Positions 33,351 through 44,999 are shown, counted from the first letter of the stretch. The stretch is DNA of 64,000 bases from Anas platyrhynchos (GCF_047663525.1 NC_092617.1:4840501-4904500); one strand, 5' to 3'. The notes: generated by a model not told the origin, from the sequence alone. Made by a program: numbers and translations.

Positions 33351-34480
33351 GGCCAGACTGCCTCAGGATCTCCTGTGTAGGTCCTTCGACCTTACTTTGT
33401 TTTACATCAAAATCAGCGGTGGTGGGACTTCATTCAGTCCACAGATATGCACCATTATCTTCTACTCCCCATTAGAATTTTGCACTGTCCATATGGGACT
33501 ATTAAAGGGTGAGAGAGTCTTGATGATCACTCCTTGGCTCTCCAGTCAATGAACCAGGTCATGCATGGGAATCAGGGAGTCTCTGTTAGTGCAACACTGC
33601 CTCAGGTGCACTGTTGTGGTAATGATTGGCACCTGCTCTTCATTGGCCATCAGTACCTCCACAGCAGAAGGGCCCTGTGAGAGAGTGGGCAAGGTAGACA
33701 ACTGTTTAAAGGTAAGCCTTTGGATCTTTGAAGTACCCTTTCCTGAAGGAGTCTATACTAAGGATGCACAGAGCTTCTGGGCCAGTCTCAATGGGTTGCT
33801 TTTGCCACTCTTTCCCATTAGACTCACATCAGCCTCCAATACAGTTAACTCCTGGGATTCTCCCATCATTCCAGAAATACAATTGGGTTCTGGCCCTTTT
33901 AACTCGATGGCATTACACTACACTGTGCATTGGTGTCCTTTAAAACCTAGCACCTGCTGTGGGTCTGATGTGCCAAGCAAGTAATCCTCAAAGTCCAATA
34001 CACCCAGTTGCCTCCTTCCCCCCCCAGTTAGAGGTAGAACCCTCTAGTCCCGCTCATAGTATTCATGACTTTGTTTGGAGGACTGCCTGCTAGAAACAGG
34101 AGCAGCAATTTTCTCAGAAGAACCACTTTTTGTGAATGTTTTTCCTTGTGCTTCATGTATCCATGCCTCTAGGATGGAGGTAGATTTTCCATCCCATTTA
34201 CTCATGGCTTCTCTGTCGTCACACAGTTAAAAACACAGGTTTCCACGTGGTATGTACCCACTATATCACCTTTCTTGAGTAGAGGGACACTTACACCTGA
34301 GAGCTGAGGTATTGGTTCGTGCAGGTGGGGAGGAAGATATATTCTCTTGCAGCTGTTGGACCTACTCAGACAGTTTCGCCATAGACGAGACACAGGCTCA
34401 TAGGGAAGAAGAGAGAGTTTCTTTGTAATGCCATAGCTGGCTAGCCGATTCATCCACCATGGGTTCCTCTTGGTCTTTCC
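33351..34480 (-). pseudogene. ERVL-like pol fragment (protease to start of reverse transcriptase), broken
   Basis: Minus-strand translation in several frames matches the retroviral protease and the first part of reverse transcriptase as also seen at 36080-36615. The protease active-site triad, normally DTG, reads DTN here (about 33930). The polymerase catalytic region is absent. Stops and frameshifts break all frames, so no product is expected. Confidence 0.55.
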
Positions 34481-35550
34481 TGGTCATTACTGCCAACGAA
34501 CTGGCATATGATGATGGTGCGCTCTGTACAAACTTCTGTCACATGGGTCATGTGCACTTGACTTCATCTGGATCTTTGGACAGCTGTTAGTTTTCTAGGT
34601 TTCTACAAATCGCCTTCAGCATGGGTAATTCCCTCAGGTACAGGATACCCCTCTGCATGGTGGTCCACTTGCCTGGTTGACATACAAGATCTTCATTCAA
34701 GGGAGACCTTTCTTTCAGGCCTGAGAGGATTAAGTTCCTTGTGCCCTTTTCCAATGGCTTTCTCAATCACCCCTCACCTACAGGAGGATCCCAGATGCTT
34801 GGCTTCCCTGCCCTCTGACTCCAGACTGCTAGCCCCCTTCTCTCAGCACTGGAGCATCCAGCTGACAATGTGCTCACCGAGATGATGGCTAAAATATTTT
34901 CCCATGTCTCGTAGCTTACCCTGGGATAGGGATCGCATGGTTTCTGATGCTTATATGACCTCTTCTTCTTGGTCATCCTGCTTCCATGATGGCCCAGCTT
35001 AGGAGAAACCTGCCTCTTCTACTTCCTCCTCCTTTCTTGTCTGGGTGCCTGAGTTTCTTTCCTTTCTAAAGAAAAACTGACTTTCACACCCATTGTTTTT
35101 TCTTGCATAAAGAGGCAACCGATACTGACACAGGCTGGCTCTCTGACCCAGCCATGGGGTCCATTGCAGGTGCTGGAGTGGCTGCAGGGCCCATCACAGG
35201 AGTTGTTCTGGCTGCAGGGCCTTTTGGATGAGTTGGAGTGGCTGCAGTGCCTATCACAGGTTTGGGAGTGGCTATAGGGCCTGTCACAGGGGTCAGTTTA
35301 ACTTTGGGCGCACCTCAGGAGCTGGAGTGCCTGCAGGGCCTGTTGCAGGGTTTGGAGTGGCTTTGGACAGGCTATATGCCTGTCCTGGAGGAGAAGGGGG
35401 AGGTGCAGGAGAAAGGGAGAGGGAAGAAGTGGTGAAAAGCATCCCCCACTGTCCATCCCAGTTCCTCCCACCCTGCATAGGTTTACTCCCCAAGGAAAAA
35501 AGGCAAAGAGTTTAAAAGAGTGTAATTCTAAATAATTTCTAAGAGATGAA
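34481..35550 (-). pseudogene. ERVL-like gag-region remnant with decapeptide repeat
   Basis: Lies upstream of pol on the minus strand and is paralogous to 50758-51700. Bases 35140-35380 are a 30-bp tandem array that on the minus strand codes for ten-residue units of the type PAATPxPxxG (frame 35084-35287). The array has a sister at 50955-51165. Assignment to gag is from position relative to pol and LTR. No complete gag gene is present. Confidence 0.4.
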
Positions 35551-36075
35551 GAGATGGTTCCTGAGGTATGGAGGCAGCAATTATTTTATCCTGTCATAAG
35601 TCAGCGTTATCCAATACAGCAAAACGGTAACCTTAGACCAGCCCCCAGAACTGATAAAGATCATGCTGTGGATGACCATTAGTAATGTGCTGTACAACAC
35701 AATTCTGAAAACAAGCACCACAGACCCCAGATCAAAAAATATCAATGCTGTGATCAGCAACTGTTAAACTGATCTAATGCTTATAACAATTTACTTTTAA
35801 AACACTGTGGTCAGATCTGTCATCTCAACCTTTGTGTACCATGCTAGGCACCAAAGAGCCTTGCTGTGGTTTGACCCAGCAGGCAGCTCAGAACTGTACA
35901 GATATTCATCCAATGGGCTGCAGGAGAGAAGAGGGAGAAAAAAAAAAGTAAAAGTTTATGAGTTGATATAAAAGCAGATTAATAGGACACAAAGGAAATA
36001 ATAATAACAACAACAATAATTTTTTATTATTATATATTATTATTATTATTATTATTATTTATTATCGACACAGAT
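35551..36075 (-). mobile_element. ERVL leader and LTR end of remnant B
   Basis: The plus strand from about 35862 reads ttgctgtggtttgacccagc, the inverse of a typical ERVL LTR 3' end. It then has an A-rich run, tgagttgatataaaagcaga and an ATT/AAT microsatellite (36000-36064). Next to it, on the internal side, the minus strand reads ttggtgcctagcatgg, a possible primer-binding site; the tRNA is not identified. The paralogue is 51720-52200. Confidence 0.5.
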
Positions 36076-36079
36076 ATAA

Positions 36080-36615
36080 TTATTATTATGGCCTGGTACA
36101 TCAGACCCACAAAATGTATCAGGCTCTACTAGACACCAGTGCACAGTGTACCCTAATGCCATCAAGCTAGAAAGAGGTAGAACCCACCTGTATTTCTGGA
36201 GTGACAGGGGGATCCCAACAGTTAACTGTACTGGAGGCTGAAGTGAGTCTAACAGGGAAGGAATGGCAAAAGCATCCCATTGGAACTCGCTCGGAGGCTA
36301 TGTGCATCCTTGGCATAGACTGCATCAGGAGACAGAATTCAGAGTTCCAAGAGGGCACCACCACTGGGACTTTGGCAGAGCTGCCTTGGAGACAAAGGAC
36401 ATGAAACAGTTGTCTACCTTGCTTGGCCTTCCACAGAACCCTTCTGTTGTGGGTTTGCTGAGGGCTGAAAAACAGCAGGTGCCAATGGCTACCATGGTGG
36501 AGGACCTGAGGCAGCGTCGCGCTAACCGAGACTCCCTGATTGCCATCCATGAGCTGGGTCATCGACTGGAGAGCCAAGGGGTAGATGTAGAGCTTGGGAG
36601 CGTGCTTTAGGGATG
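36080..36615 (+). pseudogene. ERVL-like pol fragment in opposite orientation
   Basis: On the plus strand the sequence reads LLDTSAQCTLMPSS followed by a stop, i.e. the retroviral protease active site with DTG changed to DTS. Then comes a frame at 36201-36404 and another at 36263-36610 covering the protease end and the start of reverse transcriptase. It faces the opposite way to remnant B and abuts its LTR, so it comes from a separate insertion or an inversion. Bases 36615-36960 show nothing recognisable. Confidence 0.6.
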
Positions 36616-36967
36616 GACTTGTCAGCACTAAGGTAAAGTTGCCTGACCTGGGTGACACGTCCCAGAGTAGTGTCAGACACAATACAATTCTTTTTGCCTT
36701 CTGCATCTATAGCACAGGAAGTAGGACTTTGCCCTACTTTATTGACTGGGCAGCTCTTTTCACATTACTCAGTTTAGGTTTGTGTGGCTGGAGGGGGACA
36801 ATTTCCCAAAAGAGGCCAAGCTCATGGGTACAGTTACAGCCACAGGAAGATTTTTTTTTTTCACTTCTTACCTTGAGTTTTCCACAGAGGACCCAAGAGA
36901 CACTCTGGATGTCCAGTTGTCTACTAAGATTCATTTAGAATTTCTCAGGATCCAACTGTCAGTTCAA

Positions 36968-37061
36968 ATTTTATTTTATTTTATTTTATTTTATTTTATT
37001 TTATTTTATTTTATTTTATTTTATTTTATTTTATTTTATTTTATATTTTATTTTTTATTTG
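36968..37061. repeat. microsatellite (TTTTA)n
   Basis: About 15 near-perfect TTTTA units followed by an imperfect T-rich end. Confidence 0.95.
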
Positions 37062-37099
37062 TTCCCTTATTATCTTAAAAATGTTTCCATATGATGAAA

Positions 37100-37830
37100 T
37101 GTGCTACAGTTACAGGGACAAAGACCACTGCTGGCAGTGGAGGTGTCAGACCTCCAAACTCTGTTTTTCTTCCCAATGAAGGTCTCCAAAGAAGTCCCCC
37201 TGGATCAATAGCAATAGGAGAATGATGCTCAAAACTGAAATGCAGCAAAATTCAGCCTTTTAAACAAAAAAATATTTGTATTAGCTGTTTTTTTTTTTGA
37301 AATCTTCTTCCTTAACTACTTCATGCAAGCTCTGCCATTAGCTGTACAAGTCTTGAAGTCATGAAGAAAACTATGGAAGAGATGTCAGGAGTTTCTGCAT
37401 TGTAATGAGTACCATGGTGTATTTTGGTCTGATGCTATGACGCTCAGGTACTGAGAGGAGAATAATGCAACTGCTAGAGAAAGTGAAGTCAGGAGGAAAA
37501 GTTAAAGTGACTTGGAGTATTAATGGGCCCCACTGAGAGCTGTTACTAATGAAGCCTCTCCAGGGCCTTGTTAGGGCAGATAATTGGAGGCCATGGTTAC
37601 AGACAGGCAAAAACACTGTGCTGAAAAAGGTCTTGTATTCTTCTGACGAAGCAGAAGAGCCAAGGCCTCATCCCTGGAAGTGGGAGGGGAGATCCTGCAC
37701 CCCCACCTCTGTGTCAGGGCTCTTCCTGGGGTCTGTGGGCTGTGGTGGGTAGTGTGATGCCATGAGAAGAACACTGGTATGACACCTCTGAGGTGCTGTA
37801 CAACATTGAAATGAATCAATGAGGCCCCAT
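37100..37830 (-). repeat. duplicated block A, inverted, upstream of OR5
   Basis: In inverse orientation it matches 16820-17520 and 18310-18370. Shared words are the gtgacttggagtattaatgg stretch (37507-37526) and the ccatggttacagacaggcaa stretch (37592-37611). Here block A lies where the other complete cassettes have E-F-C and D, directly before block B of OR5. Confidence 0.5.
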
Positions 37831-37874
37831 CACAATGAGTATAACATATCTCCTCCTAAGCTGTAGCCAAAGGG

Positions 37875-38607
37875 GCAGCTATGGCTGTTGTCTCTGTTAC
37901 TCAGGCCTATGAGGACACAGCTTCTCATTAAAGCACCAGGGCCTCATTGCCTCCTTGCCGCCACCCATGAACCAGGCAGGGCTCATACCATTCTCCTCAC
38001 TTGGCCATGCACATCCTCATCTCCTACTGCCCAACAACGAGCCCTGAGCAAGGTGTCAAGGGAAAGGATCTCCCTTCCTATGGGCCAAGGTTCAAGGCCT
38101 GGCCCTTGTGCTTGGTGACACACATCCAGTTTTCCTACACATCAGTGTCATCTTCACATTGCCTTTGTCTCCTTGTCCTCACTGCCTCCAGGGTTCTGCT
38201 CTAACGAGCTCCAAGGGAGGCTGTGTCAGTGCTGGCCTTCAGGGGGACACTGCAGGAAACTTGCCTCTGACTTGGACTTCTGGAGAGATGTCTTCAATTG
38301 TCTCTGAGTGCCTGAGGTTCACAGGCTCATCAGCAAAGCCCCCAGAGGGGTGATTGCAGTGCCTTGGGCTGGTGCTGTGCTGCTGAGCTGGGCCAGGCTC
38401 ATGGGACAGAGAGAGCTCGTGGCAAGAGGGCTCTGGTGCAGAAAGACAGCTGTGCCCAGGAGCAGCTCCTCTGCACAGCGCAGCAGGGCTGGGGGCTCTG
38501 ACCGCAGATGACACGGGGAGAGAAGAGGAGAGAGGGCTTGGAGGCAGTTGGCAGTGGGAGGATGCTGAGAGCTGCCTGCAGGAGAAACCTGCACAGCCCT
38601 TGTCAAG
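37875..38607 (+). promoter_or_regulatory. block B and presumed non-coding exon 1 of OR5
   Basis: A complete copy of the block B segment. The tgtctcctcatgcc-type part lies outermost, a caattgtctctgagtgcctg word is at 38297-38316, cccaggagcagctcctctgc is at 38455-38474, and the exon end reads cccttgtcaag before GTAAGG. A ttgtcaag end replaces ttgacaag of OR2 and OR6. Promoter role is inferred from its fixed place before the OR genes. Confidence 0.55.
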
Positions 38608-39468
38608 GTAAGGGTCTGGCTGCAGGGCCATGCAGCTGCAGGTCCTGGAAGGGTCTCCTGCTGGGTCTTGTTTCTGGGAGGGCAGTGGGCAATGCAGTAG
38701 GCTTTGAGAGTCCTGCTGGGTTGCAGTGTGAGGTGAGGAAGTCTGGCAGAAACCTCATGTATTGCCATAGGCCAGGTCTCCCTGGTCTGCCCAGAACACC
38801 CTGCTCGAGCAGGCCATGTCAGGCTCTCTGTCAGATGCTTCATAGTTCTTGCAGCCATGGAAAAGAAGACAAGCTCCCAAGCTCCATCCGGCTTTCTGTG
38901 GCGTTCCTCCCTCAGAAGCCTTCTCCAGTGTCTTCTCCAGTTTTTCAGGGAAACAGTCTAATGGGATGGTCCTGCAACTCATATAGGGGTGACACAGGGC
39001 AGCTAAGAACAGGACTGGTGGGCAGAGCTGCTCTGCTTGATCTTCACCAAGGGACACTCCCACAGGGTATCAAGAGGAATGCAAAGGAAATTTGAGGACA
39101 TTCAGCAACCCAATACCTATCCTAAGCTTTGCCGGGCCTACTGGGATAGAATAAAGCAAACAAAATACCTACAGCTGAGCTCTGCACTCAGATGAGTTGT
39201 TTGCAACAACTAACAAGTAGAAGGCACTTGAGGTGCCCTCATGTTCCTGTTTCCCTCCTGCTGCATGGCAGGAAGGAACACTAGGGAGCCCACAACTACC
39301 CATTCTTCCAGTGCCACTCTCAGCTAACACCAGCTACAGCTCAAGCATGACAACTGCAGAAAATGTCTTCACATACTGAGTCTTGGTCTGGGGTGTACTC
39401 TAAGGCTTGCAGTAGTTCCTCCCCAAAAAAATCTTTTCTAAAACTTTCTACCATTTTCTCTCAAATAG
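38608..39468 (+). other. predicted 5' UTR intron of OR5
   Basis: Donor GTAAGGGTCT at 38608 and acceptor cattttctctcaaatag ending at 39468; 861 bp. The distal half of the intron differs from the short introns of OR3 and OR6 but resembles that of OR2 (tcctgcaactcatatagggg vs tcctgtagctcatagagggg). Confidence 0.6.
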
Positions 39469-39491
39469 GCAGCCGTGTTCAATGTCAGAAA

Positions 39492-40430
39492 ATGCCCAAC
39501 AGCAGCTCTGTGAGCGAGTTCCTCCTGCTGGCATTCGCAGACACACGCGAGCTGCAGCTCCTGCACTTCGCGCTCTTCCTGGGCATCTACCTGGCTGCCC
39601 TCCTGGGTAACGGCCTCATCATCACCACCGTAGCCTGTGACCACAACCTCCACACCCCCATGTACTTCTTCCTCCTCAACCTTGCCCTCCTCGACCTGGG
39701 CTGCATCTCCACCACTCTGCCCAAAGCCATGGACAATGCCCTCTGGGACAACAGGGCCATCTCCTATCAAGGATGTGCTGCTCAAGTTCTCTTTTTTGTC
39801 TTCTTCTTTGGTTCAGAGTATTCAATTCTAACTATCATGGCCTACGACCGCTACGTTGCCATCTGCAAGCCCCTGCACTACGGGAGCCTCCTGGGCAGCG
39901 GAACTTGTGCCCAGATGGCAGCAGCTGCCTGGGGCAGTGGTTTTCTCAATGCTGTCCTGCACACAGCCACTACATTTTCCCTGCCCCTCTGCCAAGGCAA
40001 CTCTGTAGACCAATTCTTTTGTCAAATTCCACAAATCGTGAAGCTGTCCTGCTCAGATGCCTACCTCAAGGAAGTTGAGTTACTTGCGTTCAGTTTTTCT
40101 TTTGTATTTGGTTGTTTTGTTTTCATTGTGGTGTCCTATATTCAGATCTTCAGGGCAGTGCAGAGGATACCCTCTGAGCAGGGCCGGCACAAAGCCTTTT
40201 CCACGTGCCTCCCTCACCTGGCCGTGGTCTCTCTGTTTGTCAGTACAGACATGTTTGCCTACCTGAAGCCCCCCTCCCTCTCTTCCCCATCCCTGGACTT
40301 GGTGGTGGCAGTTCTGTACTCAGTGGTGCCTCCAGCAGTGAACCCCCTCATCTACAGCATGAGGAACCAGGATCTCAAGGATGCCTTGAGGAGACTGATG
40401 ACTAGAGATGTTTCAAAATCAAAAAAATAG
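39492..40430 (+). CDS. olfactory receptor OR5, family-14-like, intact
   Basis: A 312-residue odorant receptor. The open frame begins 43 codons earlier (39363), but an acceptor AG at 39467-39468 lies between, and the MPNSSSVSEF start fits the family. MAYDRYVAIC at 116-125, KAFSTCLPHL at 234-243, NPLIYSMRN at 284-292. Two departures from the sisters: TM1-TM2 loop residues GLIITTVACDHNLHTP (others GLILSAVAC.HRLHTP), and extracellular loop 2 FFCQIPQIVKL, where others have FFCEIP.ILKL. The tail ends SKSKK. Downstream block H is shared with OR7, not with OR2 or OR6. Ligand unknown. Confidence 0.95.
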   Translation: MPNSSSVSEFLLLAFADTRELQLLHFALFLGIYLAALLGNGLIITTVACDHNLHTPMYFFLLNLALLDLGCISTTLPKAMDNALWDNRAISYQGCAAQVLFFVFFFGSEYSILTIMAYDRYVAICKPLHYGSLLGSGTCAQMAAAAWGSGFLNAVLHTATTFSLPLCQGNSVDQFFCQIPQIVKLSCSDAYLKEVELLAFSFSFVFGCFVFIVVSYIQIFRAVQRIPSEQGRHKAFSTCLPHLAVVSLFVSTDMFAYLKPPSLSSPSLDLVVAVLYSVVPPAVNPLIYSMRNQDLKDALRRLMTRDVSKSKK

Positions 40431-40439
40431 CCCCTTTTC

Positions 40440-41015
40440 TTCTGCATATGACCCAGAATGCATTGCACAGATACACACATAGAGAGATGAACACGAGCGA
40501 GCACAAATGCCATCAGCCATTCCTATAAGTCTCATGAAGGCCAGTGGGGCAGACAGTGTCACGAGGTCAATTAACATGCCTTGGGAAGTCACCTTTATCC
40601 AGCTCTGAGATGTGCTTGCTTGAAGCAAGGTCCCTGTGACCATTCCTCATGCCTTGGGGCACCTCAGAGGAGGGCAGAGCAGGGCAAAGCACTTCAGGGC
40701 TGAGGTGCCTCCCAGCCTCTGGCAGTGGCTGCAGGAGCCAGAGGGACACTGCAGGCACTGCAGTGCACTGTGCGTGGTGTGCAAGGCAGAGACCATGTCT
40801 CTCAACAGCCCTGTGTGTATGAGGAGAGTGGGAGGCCAGCTCAGATGTGGACACCTCACAGAGCGCTGCTGTTGCCCTGTGTGACTGCAGAACCAACCCC
40901 CAGTGTCTCTGTGAGATTTCTGTAACCCCCCTCTCACAGGCTCATTGCAGATGCCCCTCTCACACTGTGTCACTGCCCACTCATCGACTCAAGCAGAAGG
41001 GACAGGACAACCAAT
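40440..41015 (+). repeat. duplicated block H downstream of OR5
   Basis: Matches 56750-57470 downstream of OR7: atgaaggccagtggggcaga (40535-40554) and ggcagtggctgcaggagcca (40721-40740). The last 40 bases hold a small scrap of block C (ctcaagcagaagggacagga at 40987-41006). No gene is recognised. Confidence 0.6.
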
Positions 41016-42005
41016 ATGCTGTGTCACACTACCCTGCCTTTCTGGACCAGGCCATCAAGCGTTTGGATCAGAGAGATTTCTGGGGACTTGGAAAAAGCAG
41101 ACAGCAAACTTGTCGTCAGGAAGGACAAGAAAAAGGACTGGGAGATTTGCAGTTGTCACCTCTGCCCATGGGAGTGTGATGGGGAAAGTCCTGTCTCAGG
41201 CGAAGCAGTAGGGGAGGGGAGAGAAGGGAATGTGGTGAACCTGGATTTGGCAAGGCCTTTGCCATAGTCTCCTGGAGTCTCCCTTTAGCCACGTTGTTGA
41301 TATTCACACTGAAGAAGGGGATGAAGTTGGGGGGGGAGAAGTTGGCTGGACATTAGTAATACCAAGTCCTCTTGCCAGCCAGTTACCAGCAGCACCCTTC
41401 AGTCATGGGCACTTGGGCCAACACTGTTGACCCTTTTTGGTCTCCCTTTATGTTGGCATGGAGCACTTTTCCAAGTCTTGATCTCTTCAACATGAGTTAT
41501 TCTTTAATTCAGTGGCTTCTTCCCTTGGAGTTCTGCTTGAAGAACGGGAGGTGGAGGAAGAAGAAAAAAAAAAAAAAGTTGGGAAATATATTTTGGTAAA
41601 TGTTTGCATAAGACTATTCCCAGAAAAAGCATACTTTGGTAGATAATCCTTGTCCACAGTGCTGTCAATTGTAAATAAATAAATAAATAAAATAATAATA
41701 ATAATAATAAAAAACCTATGAGACTAAATCAAGAGAATTCATAGAAAAAAAGCTGGTGGTGCTGCCATAAAAGACTCTTTCAGCTGTGACTTAGAGTCCT
41801 TTTATGCACAGGTTCCCTTTTTTTCCTAGGTCTACTTTCATGGCTGGTTTCCATTCTCTATTCAGAGGTGGCCACTGCCTCCAGGATGCCCTGGGGTAGC
41901 CAAGGAATGCAGGTGGGACAAGTGACGTGAGGGAGCACTTTTGGAGCACAAGCTGAGGGGCATGAACTGAGGCTGGGCCGTACAGGGGCTGTACAGGGCT
42001 GCTAA
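41016..42005. other. intergenic; possible old CR1 scrap, microsatellite, partial block E
   Basis: Near 41225-41310 the plus strand reads VNLDLARPL, a decayed match to the CR1 polymerase motif, placed as in the CR1 following block H of OR7. Bases 41672-41714 are an AAAT/AAT microsatellite. Bases 41820-41900 share gaggccactgcctccaagac-like words with 725-750 (block E). Nothing else is seen. Confidence 0.4.
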
Positions 42006-42008
42006 GCA

Positions 42009-42365
42009 CAGAATCATAGAACTGCTCATGTTGGAAGGGACCTTAAAGATCCTGTGGTTCCATAATGTTCACAAACACCCAAATCTCAAGCCTGTGCCAC
42101 ACCGGTGCTGGCCTAGGCCTTTTACTTCAGACGCAGGCCTTTTCCTGCAGCATATACCACGTTGGTCATGGCACAAAAATACTGTTTCTACACCAGCGAT
42201 CTGGAGTCTCCTTCATGTTAGGCCACATTTCAGTGTCCTTCGTGCTGCTTGCAGGGTTTTGTCTCATGGATGAACTGGATCACAGAATCCCAGAATCATC
42301 TAGGTTGGAAGAGACCTCCAAGATCACCTAGTCCAACCTCTGACCTACCACTAACAAGTCCTCCA
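42009..42365 (-). mobile_element. two short CR1 3' end fragments
   Basis: cagaatcatagaactgctca followed by ttggaagggaccttaaagat (42009-42062), and cagaatcccagaatcatcta followed by ttggaagagacctccaagat (42283-42365), are CR1 3' ends in minus orientation. Both are very short. A TTATTG-type microsatellite follows at 42417-42482. Confidence 0.8.
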
Positions 42366-42496
42366 CTAAACCGTATCACAAAGGATCACTGAGTATTCTG
42401 AAACTCAATATCATGCTTTTATTATTGTCATTGTTATTGTTATTGGTATTACTGTTATTACTGTTATTACTGTTATTATTAATTTGCCTCTGAAGC

Positions 42497-43060
42497 ACAA
42501 TCACAGAATCAGAGAATCATACAACAGTTGAGTTGGAAAACACCTTGATGATCATCTAGTTCCAACCCCCCTGCCATAGGCAGGGACATCACCCCCTAGA
42601 TCAGGTTCCTCAGGGCCTCATCTAACGTGGCCTTAAACACCCCAAAAGATGGAACATCCACAGCCTCAGCCACAGCATTCCACTCCCTGGAATGCAAGTC
42701 ATCAAGCCCCATAGACTTTTACTTCTTGAGCTTCTTCAGGTGGCCTCAAACCTTCTCTTCACTTACAACAGGTGGGAATTTGCACCCCCAAGCCTCTATC
42801 TATGGCTTCAGGGAATGAAAGACTTGGGAAGCCTGACTGGCAGGGAAGACTGAAGAAAAGAAGTTGTTGAGTGCCTCAGCCTTCTCCATGTCTGTCATTA
42901 CCAGTTCACCCTTCTCATCCATCAGAAGGGGGTACACTATCCTTGGCCTTTCTTTTCTGAGCAATGTATCTACAGAATCTCTTCTTGTTATTGTTTTCAT
43001 CCCTTGCCAAGCTGAGTTCCATCCATGCCTTGGTTTTCCTTATCCCATCCCTGCACATCC
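42497..43060 (-). mobile_element. CR1 LINE copy, internally deleted
   Basis: Paralogue of 7591-9226, with the same outer junction (cctgcacatccaaaactgaa at 43049-43068). About 1 kb of the middle is missing near 42690. The minus strand at 42800-43000 still reads PLLMDEKGELVMTDMEKAEA. Confidence 0.85.
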
Positions 43061-43064
43061 AAAA

Positions 43065-44960
43065 CTGAAACATGTGAGAGGGCCTGGGAAAAGTAGACTG
43101 GGATCCACAGAAGCCATTTGGGAAACAAAACTTGTAGGTAGGAAGCGTAATTTTATGGAAGAACAGGGCTGATAGGCACATTGTGCAGGATGCTCCTAAA
43201 GACCTTTGTGTCTTTTTCTCTCCTGACTACAATGCTACTTCCTTCTCAGAATGGAGGAGCCAACAGAGGTGAGACAGAGACACTTAGATCATAGAATCAT
43301 AGAATATCCTGAGTTGGAAGGGACCCTTAAGGATCATCAAGTCCAACTCTTGACACCGCACAGGTCTACCCAAAAGTTCAGACCATGTGACTAAGCGCAC
43401 AGTCCAATCTCTTCTTAAATTCAGTCAGGCTCGGTGCAGTGACCACTTCCCTGGGGAGCCTGTTCCAGTGTGCAACCACTCTCTCTGTGAAGAACTTCCT
43501 CCTGATGTCAAGCCTAAACTTCCCCTGCCTCAGCTTAACCCCGTTCCCGCGGGTCCTGTCGCTGATGTTAAGGGAGAAAAGGTCTCCTGCCTCTCGACAC
43601 CCCCTTACGAGGAAGTTGTAGACTGCGATGAGGTCTCCCCTCAGCCTCCTCTTCTCCAGGCTGAACAGGCCCAGTGCCCTCAGCCGTTCCTCGTACGTCT
43701 TCCCCTCCAGGCCTTTCACCATCTTCGTAGCCCTCCTCTGGACACTCTCCAACAGTTTCATGTCCTTTTTATACTGTGGTGCCCAGAACTGCACACAGTA
43801 CTCGAGGTGAGGCCGCACCAGCGCAGAGTAGAGCGGGACAAAAAGCTGATCCCAATAAGATATAGGGAGGTCAGGAGCAGCCTGAACAAGAGGCATGTGA
43901 GATTTTGGGGTGCTAAGAGGAGCATGGCCAGAAGAAATTAATAATTTCATAGAGGTAAGAGCATTCATGCAATGCCGGTATTGCAGTAACACTGACTTAA
44001 AACAGTCATATATGGCCCTTACCTTACGTGAGCCAGTAATTTTAACGTTAAATATACCTAAATGTTACTACAACAAACTGAAAGAAATCAATTTTCTCTC
44101 TTGATAACTCCAATCTAATCCCTTAACACTTACATTAAAATGCTCTATTTAACCTTAGAAACCTTGGCAGAAAAAAAAAAAAACAAAAAAAAAAAAACAA
44201 ACACATAGAGCTTGTCCATATCATAACCAAAGACCTGACAGCAAAAGCAGAACACCAAACACTCCCACTAAAACATTGCTTAATCTCTAACCCAGAAACC
44301 AAAAAGAGATACCAAGCGGGCTAGAGAAAGCTCAGCTCTGCCTCAGTATGTCATGGCCAAGCAGGAGCAATGTGACTGTGGCAGGGACTGTGAGGCCACT
44401 TCTGTCTCTGCACTTGATAGGCCAGCAGCAGGAACGTGTCACGCAAAGGGACTGGGAGGTCACTTCTGTCTGGAGGTGGCAGGTCACTCTTGACATAGAC
44501 CTGGGAGCTGCACTTTTGGGCTGACATCTGGCAGTGGCCCTGCTAGGCCAGCAGAAGGCACCTGCTTGGCATGCTGACTGGGGGATCCCCTCTGCCTCCA
44601 GACCCAGGAGGACCCAGACACAAAGAAGGCCCCCAGATGGGTTGTCCTGTCCCTTCTGCTTGAGTCCATGACTGGGCAGCAGCAGGCACAAGGCTTGGCT
44701 GTGTCTAGCCAAGAAGCTGCAAGGCCAGCAACAGGCCCATGGCTCGGAAGCTGCTGCTGAGGTGACTTGTGTCAGCTTGGCTGACAGGCCAGAAATAGCC
44801 TGCTGGGTTGGGATGCCTACTTCAGGAGGGGTCTCCACCCTGATGGAGCTTTCTGTGGTAGTAGGAAAGAGCAGGAAAGGAGAAACACCCATGAAGCGTT
44901 CCCTGGAATGTTGACACTGGCCATGAGGAGGAAGAAACATCAAGGGGAACAACTGGTCCA
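43065..44960 (+). repeat. duplicated cassette segment E-F-C upstream of OR6
   Basis: Block E about 43065-43285, block F about 43845-44320 and block C about 44330-44960. Block E is separated from F by a CR1 insertion (43288-43840). The minus strand of block C has the longest of the recurring frames (44332-44961, 209 codons). A poly-A/AAAC run lies at 44169-44203. Confidence 0.7.
43288..43840 (-). mobile_element. CR1 LINE 3' part
   Basis: 3' end catagaatcatagaatatcc at about 43291. The minus strand at 43378-43860 encodes the last part of CR1 open reading frame 2 ([20 protein letters not shown] to a [12 protein letters not shown] end). This 160-codon piece is uninterrupted. It is not present in the other E-F-C copies, so it inserted after the duplications. 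Confidence 0.9.
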
Positions 44961-44999
44961 TCTGCTAGAGTCAGAGGTAAAGAAGGAATTAATTACCTC

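Noticed and set aside
36080-36615. Functional retroviral protease
   Set aside because: Active-site triad is changed (DTS), a stop follows shortly, and frames are broken; a decayed ERVL fragment.
39363-39491. 43-residue N-terminal extension of OR5
   Set aside because: Same reason: the acceptor AG at 39467-39468 lies inside it and the family start is at 39492.
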